NCBI GenBank assembly: GCA_964439605.1
Contig: CAYTPC010000057.1
Location: 1-5,612 of the forward strand
Length of the DNA stretch: 5,612 nucleotides
Source of the DNA: JAITWT01 sp964439605
GTDB taxonomy: Bacteria > Pseudomonadota > Gammaproteobacteria > Burkholderiales > Burkholderiaceae_C
Direction of reading: 5' to 3'
Position 1 is the stretch's first letter, and the number at the start of each line of letters is the position of its first letter. This document shows positions 1 to 3,760 of the stretch, piece by piece. The notes beneath the pieces are model-generated. The model saw only the letters and a program-made list of their open reading frames with translations. It did not search any database and was not told the DNA's origin. A program made the position numbers and the translations under genes.

Positions 1-172
1 CGGCACGACCGCCACGCTGGCGGTGCAAGAAGCCGTGCAGATGCACGGCGGCATGGGCATGACCGACGAGTTCGACGCCGGCCTGTACATGAAGCGCGCC
101 CGCGTACTGCAGGAGCTGTGGGGTGATGCCGACTTCCACGCCGACCGATTGGCGCGGTTGCACGGGTATTGA
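1..172 (+). CDS. Acyl-CoA dehydrogenase, C-terminal 56 residues (5' end outside window)
   Basis: The frame is open from base 2 to a TGA at 170-172 and gives 56 residues. These contain AVQMHGGMGMTDEFDAG followed by MKRARVLQELWGDADFHADRL. This is the C-terminal helical-bundle end of acyl-CoA dehydrogenases: Q-x-HGG-x-G-x-T-x-E, then the closing helix and a HADRLA tail common in beta-proteobacterial members. The enzymes are FAD-dependent and introduce the alpha-beta double bond in an acyl-CoA, passing electrons to ETF. The FAD and substrate domains lie outside the window, so chain-length preference cannot be judged. It converges on the NnrU gene across a 264-nt gap. The family call is secure; the exact subfamily is not. 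Confidence 0.85.
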   Translation, partial: GTTATLAVQEAVQMHGGMGMTDEFDAGLYMKRARVLQELWGDADFHADRLARLHGY

Positions 173-211
173 AGCTCTCCCCCAGCCTCGCCCACTTCGT
201 GTGGCTCTGCA

Positions 212-262
212 CCCCCTCTCCGGGGGCAATCCCAGTGGCCCGGCGAAGCCGGCTCCACGGGA
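212..262. repeat. Two adjacent GC-rich hairpins downstream of the acyl-CoA dehydrogenase fragment
   Basis: Stem 1 is CCCCC (212-216) with GGGGG (222-226) around a 5-nt loop. Stem 2 spans 230-262: CCGGC (240-244) and GCCGG (248-252) close a GAA loop, and an outer stem pairs TCCC and GTGG (230-238) with CCAC and GGGA (255-262), with small bulges. They sit 40-90 nt after the dehydrogenase stop codon, where an end-of-transcript structure is expected. Neither is followed by a T run, so they are not canonical intrinsic terminators. They could stabilise the 3' end or be part of an intergenic repeat family. Confidence 0.5.
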
Positions 263-293
263 TTCCTGGCCTTGGCCGCGCCAGTTTGATTAC

Positions 294-390
294 GTCATTG
301 CGCGCTCCGTCGCGGAATCCATGCGGCGTCTGGATTGCAGCGTCCTGCGACTTCGCGCAGGATGACACGCTTCGCTCCGCGCAGAATGAC
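294..390. repeat. Imperfect inverted repeat with an extra half-copy (dispersed-repeat-like)
   Basis: The left arm, 294-321, begins GTCATTGCGCG and ends GGAATCCA. The right arm, 331-366, begins TGGATTGC and ends TTCGCGCAGGATGAC. They are imperfect reverse complements around a 9-nt spacer. A second right-end copy, TTCGCTCCGCGCAGAATGAC, follows at 371-390. The boundaries GTCAT...ATCCA and TGGAT...ATGAC match the general form of small palindromic intergenic repeats seen in many copies in proteobacterial genomes. There is no coding potential beyond chance open frames. Copy number cannot be tested from one window. Confidence 0.5.
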
Positions 391-436
391 GATGGAGCAG
401 GTGATACGTAAATACCTGAACGAAAAATGCCCTAAC

Positions 437-1009
437 TCACAACGGAGAAACGCCGATCAGCCACCCGTGCGCCCAAAACAGGAAGACCCCGTACACCACC
501 AATCCGCCGACGAGCGCGATCAAGTCGTTGAAGGTACTGGGCGGCGTGCCAAACGCCTTGCCTGAAACCGCGCGATGCTTGACGGAGCGCAGGTCCGCCA
601 CGGCCCACACCAGAAAAGCGCCGAACAGCAGCACGTCCGCCAAGGTTCCATTGGTCAGCAGATGCGAGATCGCCCAGACCATCGTTGCGAGCAGCGTGGG
701 GTGTTGGGCCGTGTGCTTGATGCGGCCCGGCAGGTAGGTTGCGAAAAACAGGGGGAACACCGGCAGCATCAACAGCAGCGCCAGATAACGCAGCGCGTCC
801 GGCGGCGAGTAAACCGGAATCGGCGCCTGCCGTGCCAGTACGTAGCCATAAATCAGCAACACGAAGCCAAGCAGCGAAACCAGCGAATAGCCGCCTTTCC
901 AAGTCTGTTCGCCTCGCCGTTCGATCTGCGCGGCACGCCAGCCGGGCGCGACGATCGATGCCGAATGCATGCCGAGAAACAGAACGAGGCCGAGAACTAG
1001 CAGGGACAT
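437..1009 (-). CDS. NnrU-family integral membrane protein
   Basis: This 190-residue protein has about five or six hydrophobic segments (roughly 3-20, 43-60, 72-92, 104-117, 121-140 and 162-182). The central motif GRIKHTAQHPTLLATMVWAISHL, interrupted here only by length, spans residues 95-117 with His 99, His 103 and His 116, and the protein ends HGWLIGVSPL. Both features are characteristic of the NnrU family, which acts in the inner membrane. NnrU was first linked to nitrite/nitric-oxide reduction in denitrifiers, but the family is widespread outside that pathway and its biochemical role is unsettled. The start is supported by GGAG (1017-1020) seven bases upstream of the ATG. The gene lies 60 nt downstream of the AraC-type regulator on the same strand, so co-transcription is possible. 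No denitrification gene is visible here. Confidence 0.85.
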   Translation of the reverse strand: MSLLVLGLVLFLGMHSASIVAPGWRAAQIERRGEQTWKGGYSLVSLLGFVLLIYGYVLARQAPIPVYSPPDALRYLALLLMLPVFPLFFATYLPGRIKHTAQHPTLLATMVWAISHLLTNGTLADVLLFGAFLVWAVADLRSVKHRAVSGKAFGTPPSTFNDLIALVGGLVVYGVFLFWAHGWLIGVSPL

Positions 1010-1039
1010 GTAAACACTCCGCTAAGTTAAAAAGGACTC

Positions 1040-1054
1040 CCATTCCCCCAATGG
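1040..1054. promoter_or_regulatory. Short perfect inverted repeat between the regulator and the NnrU gene
   Basis: CCATT (1040-1044) and AATGG (1050-1054) are perfect arms around CCCCC. Read on the minus strand, the sequence is followed six bases later by TTTTT (1030-1034). The element could be a weak hairpin that attenuates read-through from the regulator into the NnrU gene, or an operator half-site pair. The five-pair stem with three A-T pairs is weak, so the call is tentative. Confidence 0.25.
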
Positions 1055-1069
1055 ATTAATCATAGGCCC

Positions 1070-1864
1070 TCAACACGGCGCCGCGTGCTGCGCATAAACC
1101 GTCAGGCGCCGCGAGCCGGCAAAAATGTCTTTGGGCTTGAGCCCATAAATCTGCCGAATCGAATGGCTGAAATGCGTCGAATCGGGGTAGCCCGTATCAA
1201 GCGCAACGCGGGTCAGGTTCGATTTCTGGTTCACGTAATGCAGCATGCCGCGCGCCCGTTTCCAGGTGCGGAAAATCCGAAACGGCATACCGGCTTCCTG
1301 TTTGAACAGGTGCAGAAAACGCGAGTACGACAGGCCCGCCATGCGCGCGCAAGTCTCGGCGCTCAACGGCGCCGAAGGGTCGCGCTGGATCGCCTGCACC
1401 ACCGCCTCGATGCGCCGGTCCATGCGGCGCGGCGCGAGTGCCGTGCTGAAAAACAACTCATCGAAGTCGATCGCCGCAAGATCCACGTCGCTCCCGCACA
1501 GCATGCGCTGGCACGCGCGCACGTGTTCGACGAACCACGGCGCGTCAACCGCGCCCTGGCCGCGCAGCACCTCGGGCAGCGCCGCCAGATCAACCGCCTC
1601 GGCTTCGATGTTGATCGTGTTGATCTGCCGCGCCTCGGCCAGCACCCAATGCGGCGTATACGGCGGCACCACCGCCATTTGCGCGCTCTCCCAGGCGCCG
1701 TCGCCAATGCGCACCCGGATGTTGCCTTCCACCGCCACGTAAACGATGACCGACCCGATCGACCGCTGAGACGGCACGCCCAGCAGGCCCGTATAGAAAC
1801 TCCGGTTCGGCGTGATCCACATCAGCCGGTTCGATACATAGGATTCCGGGGAGGTACGCAACAT
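1070..1864 (-). CDS. AraC/XylS-family transcriptional regulator
   Basis: The 264-residue protein has an N-terminal cupin-like sensing region (about 10-95, with AVVPPYTPHWVLAEA at 64-78 resembling the effector-domain barrel). A linker follows, then a C-terminal AraC DNA-binding domain (about 150-250). The first helix-turn-helix is LSAETCARMAGLSYSRFLHLF (167-187). The second runs from about 215 to 238, and the family signature GYPDSTHFSHSIRQIYGLKP covers 225-244. Such proteins bind DNA as one- or two-site activators in response to a small molecule or self-dimerisation; the ligand here cannot be inferred. The ATG at 1864-1862 has AGGAG (1878-1874) nine bases upstream. An in-frame TAG (1867-1865) directly abuts the ATG, so no upstream extension is possible. 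The downstream acyl-CoA dehydrogenase or NnrU genes are natural candidate targets, by proximity only. Confidence 0.9.
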   Translation of the reverse strand: MLRTSPESYVSNRLMWITPNRSFYTGLLGVPSQRSIGSVIVYVAVEGNIRVRIGDGAWESAQMAVVPPYTPHWVLAEARQINTINIEAEAVDLAALPEVLRGQGAVDAPWFVEHVRACQRMLCGSDVDLAAIDFDELFFSTALAPRRMDRRIEAVVQAIQRDPSAPLSAETCARMAGLSYSRFLHLFKQEAGMPFRIFRTWKRARGMLHYVNQKSNLTRVALDTGYPDSTHFSHSIRQIYGLKPKDIFAGSRRLTVYAQHAAPC

Positions 1865-1877
1865 CTAGTGTTTCTCC

Positions 1878-1935
1878 TGCATGGTGGTTGTTGGATGAAT
1901 CAGCAATTCATGAATGCCGTCACCGCCACCATGCA
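1878..1935. promoter_or_regulatory. Nested inverted repeats in the leader of the AraC-type gene (possible operator)
   Basis: TGCATGGTGG (1878-1887) and CCACCATGCA (1926-1935) are perfect 10-bp inverted arms. Between them lies the perfect palindrome ATTCATGAAT (1906-1915). The proximal arm touches the Shine-Dalgarno site of the regulator gene (1874-1878). It could therefore act as a DNA operator for autoregulation or as an RNA stem that limits ribosome access. No clear sigma-70 promoter was recognised. Function is inferred from position and symmetry only. Confidence 0.4.
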
Positions 1936-1956
1936 CGCTGCGCGCATCAACCGTCA

Positions 1957-1975
1957 TCCGGGTTTTCCCGGAAAA
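1957..1975. repeat. Two overlapping, mutually exclusive hairpins
   Basis: TCCGGG (1957-1962) pairs with CCCGGA (1967-1972) around TTTT. The same bases also allow TTTTCC (1963-1968) to pair with GGAAAA (1970-1975) around a single C. Only one can form in a transcript. No T run follows on either strand, so this is not a standard terminator. Confidence 0.4.
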
Positions 1976-1997
1976 CAAAGCACACCAATGCGTTCAT

Positions 1998-2023
1998 CCC
2001 CGCCAATGCATGCATCGGCGGGG
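1998..2023. terminator. Strong GC hairpin, possible terminator-like element
   Basis: CCCCGCC (1998-2004) and GGCGGGG (2017-2023) form a perfect 7-bp stem. The interior ATGCATGCAT (2006-2015) is itself a perfect palindrome, so the 26-nt element is symmetric apart from one A:C pair. On the plus strand TTTGT follows directly, as in a short intrinsic terminator, but no plus-strand gene precedes it. On the minus strand, where it lies downstream of the acyl-CoA dehydrogenase stop, no T run follows. It probably forms a 3'-end structure for that transcript rather than a textbook terminator. Confidence 0.4.
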
Positions 2024-2034
2024 TTTGTAGCAAT

Positions 2035-2080
2035 CGTAAGAATCTGTTCGTCTGTTCGTGGCTATGAACAAATTCTTATG
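2035..2080. repeat. 17-bp-arm inverted repeat downstream of the acyl-CoA dehydrogenase
   Basis: The arms 2035-2051 and 2064-2080 pair with 14 Watson-Crick pairs, two G-T pairs and one mismatch around a 12-nt loop. The core is AAGAATcTGTTC (2038-2049) against GAACAaATTCTT (2066-2077). The loop begins with a second copy of CTGTTCGT (2044-2051 and 2052-2059). It lies 56-101 nt beyond the dehydrogenase stop codon. It is AT-richer than its surroundings, and no T run follows. It may be an RNA 3'-end structure or a member of a dispersed repeat family. Confidence 0.55.
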
Positions 2081-2087
2081 CCAATGC

Positions 2088-2129
2088 GCAATCCGCGATC
2101 TGCAATCCGCGATCTGCAATCCGCGATCA
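2088..2129. repeat. Tandem repeat, three 14-nt units
   Basis: The unit GCAATCCGCGATCT occurs at 2088-2101, 2102-2115 and 2116-2129; the first two are identical and the third differs only at its last base (A for T). Each unit contains TCCGCGA. The array ends six bases before the stop codon of the acyl-CoA dehydrogenase, so the repeat lies just past the end of the coding frame. Such short arrays change copy number by slippage. Confidence 0.9.
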
Positions 2130-2135
2130 AATCGA

Positions 2136-3290
2136 TCAGCCGTTCTTCGGAAAAGTCCCCATGAACTTGCACAGAATTTGCAGCATCACCTCGTCCGCGC
2201 CGCCGCCGATCGAGCCGAGCCGGCTGTCGCGGAAGATGCGCGAAATCGGGCTCTCCATCACGTACCCCATGCCGCCCCAGAACTGCAGGCACTCGGTCGC
2301 CACCTGGCGCGTAATGCGGCCGGCCTTGAGCTTGGCCATGGTGGCGATCTCGGTCGCGTCTTCGCCGCGCACGATCATCTCCACGCCTTGCCAGGTCAGC
2401 GCGCGCAACGCCGCCACGTCGGCATGCATCTCGGCCAGCCTGTAGTGCACCCACTGGTTATCCAGAATCGGGCGCCCGAAAATCTTGCGCTCGCGGGTGT
2501 ACTCGATCGTCATATCAATCGCGCGGCGGGCGCTGCCGCAGCCGTTGAGCGCGCCCCACAGGCGCTCCAACTGGAACTGCTCCATCTGGTAGATGAAGCC
2601 CATGCCCTCTTCGCCGATGCGGTAACGCTGCGGCACGCGCACGTTGTCGAAATACAGTTGCGCCGTATCCGACGAATCCATGCCGATCTTGCGGATCTTC
2701 TTGGCCACGCTCACGCCGGGCGTCTTCATCGGCACCACGATCAGCGATTTATTCTTGTGCACCGGCCCGTCCGAGGTATTGGCCAGCACGCAGCAGAAAT
2801 CGGCCTGTGTGCCGTTGGTGGTCCACATCTTGCCGCCGTTGATCACGTAGTCGCCGCCGTCCTTGCGCGCGGTGGTCTTGATCGAGGCCACGTCCGAGCC
2901 GCTGCCCACTTCCGAAACGCCTAGGCAGCCGACGTATTCGCCCTTGATCGCCGGCGTAAGAAACTCGGCGCGCAGTTCCGGGCTGCCGCGATGCGCGAGC
3001 GCCGGGGTGCACATATCGGTCTGCACGCCGATCGCCATCGGAATGCCGCCGCAATTCATGTCGGCCAGCGTTTCGGCCAGCACCGCGGCAAAGGAATAAT
3101 CCAGGCCCATGCCACCGTTTTCAACCGGCTTGTTCAGGCCCAGCAGGCCCAGATCGCCCATCTGGCGAAACACCTGGTGCGCGGGAAAAATCTCGGCGGC
3201 CTCCCATTCATCGACGTACGGATTGACCTGCTCGGCAATCCAGCGCTTGATGGTGTCGCGTAATTGTTCATGTTCGTGGCTTAGTTTCAT
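2136..3290 (-). CDS. Acyl-CoA dehydrogenase, AtuD-like (citronellyl-CoA dehydrogenase branch)
   Basis: A full-length FAD-dependent acyl-CoA dehydrogenase of 384 residues, counted from the second of two adjacent Met codons. The FAD/substrate signature GCLGVSEVGSGSDVA is at 121-135. The WTTNG loop (156-160) is present, and FWGGMGYVMESPISRIFRDSRL runs from about 337 to 358. At the usual medium-chain catalytic position the chain reads SIGGGADEVM (360-369), with Gly instead of Glu. The likely base is instead Glu 242 in QLERL, the helix-G position used by isovaleryl-CoA and long-chain enzymes. Stretches such as GGMGLDYS, CGGIPMAIGVQTDMCTPALA and SIGGGADE closely recall AtuD of acyclic terpene/leucine-type degradation. 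That substrate is inferred: no atu partner genes are visible. ETF is the expected electron acceptor. A separate promoter would have to lie in 3294-3443. Confidence 0.88.
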   Translation of the reverse strand: MKLSHEHEQLRDTIKRWIAEQVNPYVDEWEAAEIFPAHQVFRQMGDLGLLGLNKPVENGGMGLDYSFAAVLAETLADMNCGGIPMAIGVQTDMCTPALAHRGSPELRAEFLTPAIKGEYVGCLGVSEVGSGSDVASIKTTARKDGGDYVINGGKMWTTNGTQADFCCVLANTSDGPVHKNKSLIVVPMKTPGVSVAKKIRKIGMDSSDTAQLYFDNVRVPQRYRIGEEGMGFIYQMEQFQLERLWGALNGCGSARRAIDMTIEYTRERKIFGRPILDNQWVHYRLAEMHADVAALRALTWQGVEMIVRGEDATEIATMAKLKAGRITRQVATECLQFWGGMGYVMESPISRIFRDSRLGSIGGGADEVMLQILCKFMGTFPKNG

Positions 3291-3296
3291 CATCGT

Positions 3297-3301
3297 CTCC
3301 T
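3297..3301 (-). promoter_or_regulatory. Ribosome binding site that decides the dehydrogenase start
   Basis: AGGAG on the minus strand lies three bases before the first ATG (3293-3291) and six bases before the second (3290-3288). The second has the normal spacing. It also gives the N-terminus MKLSHEHEQLR, which lines up with the start of AtuD-type enzymes as I know them. The start at 3290 is therefore preferred, and 3293 remains possible. Confidence 0.7.
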
Positions 3302-3327
3302 GAGGCGGTGCGCCGACGGTAACGGCT

Positions 3328-3340
3328 CCGGCGCTGCCGG
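3328..3340. other. Short GC hairpin in the leader of the dehydrogenase gene
   Basis: CCGGC (3328-3332) and GCCGG (3336-3340) close a GCT loop about 40 nt upstream of the start codon. The rest of 3294-3443 contains no supported gene. A TTGACC (3368-3363 on the minus strand) is the only -35-like hexamer noticed, and it lacks a good -10 partner at the right distance. Leader structure is possible but unproven in a region this GC-rich. Confidence 0.25.
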
Positions 3341-3443
3341 TCTTGCGCGAATTGGCTGTCCGGTCAATGGCAACGCACGAGCCGCCCGAAACCGGGGTGC
3401 GGCGGCCGCAGGGGGCTTGCTCGGCGTTGCCTTGGCAGGTTCT

Positions 3444-3647
3444 TCACACGGCGGCGAAGATGAAGTCTGAGAAGTCGAGGGTGTCGGGCTTGAAGTTGGC
3501 GAGCACCACGTGGTCGTCGCCGAAGCGGATGACGCGCCAAACCGGCAGTTGAGCGCGGTTGCTGGTGTAAGCTTCGCTCCAGCGTCCGGCGCCTTCACGC
3601 GCAAGGACAAACTCCCTGCATCGACGCACGATCCAGATCGCCACCAA
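3444..3647 (-). pseudogene. C-terminal remnant of an unrecognised small protein
   Basis: The reading frame ends at TGA 3446-3444. Its last half (LPVWRVIRFGDDHVVLANF, then KPDTLDFSDFIFAAV) has almost exclusively G/C third positions and a normal globular residue mix, so it is probably true coding sequence. The upstream part reads VAIWIVRRCREFVLAREGAGRWSEA, a hydrophobic stretch followed by a charged one. The only starts are a TTG (3647) and a GTG (3644), neither with a Shine-Dalgarno site, and the frame closes at TGA 3680-3678. An adjacent minus-strand frame is open from 3745 and reads RVIGIVVLRFLSGEVALNV, so one indel near 3660 may have split a short membrane protein. The family is not recognised. 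An immunity or effector-associated remnant is possible from location only. Confidence 0.4.
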
Positions 3648-3649
3648 GG

Positions 3650-3742
3650 CAAGCTGCAGGGAACGTTGAGCGCTACCTCACCGGACAAGAACCGCAGGAC
3701 AACGATGCCGATGACACGGACAGAAGCGATTTGCGTGCGTAG
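3650..3742 (+). pseudogene. Possible 3' end of a truncated plus-strand gene just upstream of the toxin gene
   Basis: One plus-strand frame reads QAAGNVERYLTGQEPQDN then DADDTDRSDLRA and stops at TAG 3740-3742, 18 nt before the ATG at 3761. The acidic, hydrophilic tail and the spacing fit the end of an upstream operon gene. Further upstream the same frame degenerates into Arg/Cys/Pro-rich antisense sequence, so any such gene is broken. The same bases, read codon-for-codon on the other strand, give a hydrophobic segment that could belong to the minus-strand remnant. Only one of the two readings is likely to be real, and the sequence alone does not settle which. Confidence 0.25.
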
Positions 3743-3747
3743 AACTC

Positions 3748-3753
3748 AAGGAG
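3748..3753 (+). promoter_or_regulatory. Ribosome binding site of the toxin-like gene
   Basis: AAGGAG ends seven bases before the ATG at 3761, ideal spacing. It fixes the start of the 514-residue protein and argues that the gene is translated on its own rather than only by coupling to an upstream frame. Confidence 0.75.
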
Positions 3754-3760
3754 CCCGGAC

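Noticed and set aside
123..411. Short overlapping plus-strand open frames in the gap before the NnrU gene
   Set aside because: They run through the hairpins and inverted repeat, have no ribosome binding site and no natural protein composition.
398..418. CAGGT...ACCTG symmetry just after the NnrU gene's stop codon, with a nearby run of five T on the minus strand
   Set aside because: The arms are only five bases and the T run lies before the hairpin in the direction of transcription, so it cannot be an intrinsic terminator.
1085..2164. A 359-codon plus-strand open frame opposite the AraC-type gene
   Set aside because: It is rich in Arg, His, Pro and Ala, lacks any recognisable motif, and lies antisense to a clear AraC protein. 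It is a typical high-GC antisense frame.
2058..2924. A 288-codon plus-strand open frame opposite the second acyl-CoA dehydrogenase
   Set aside because: It is antisense to a full-length, motif-complete dehydrogenase and has low-complexity Ala/His/Arg composition.
3290..3688. A 132-codon minus-strand frame starting at TTG
   Set aside because: From about 3650 downward it is rich in Ser, Pro and Thr and is the shifted frame of the better-supported remnant at 3444-3647. Only its first part, reading RFLSGEVALNV, may be real and is discussed there.
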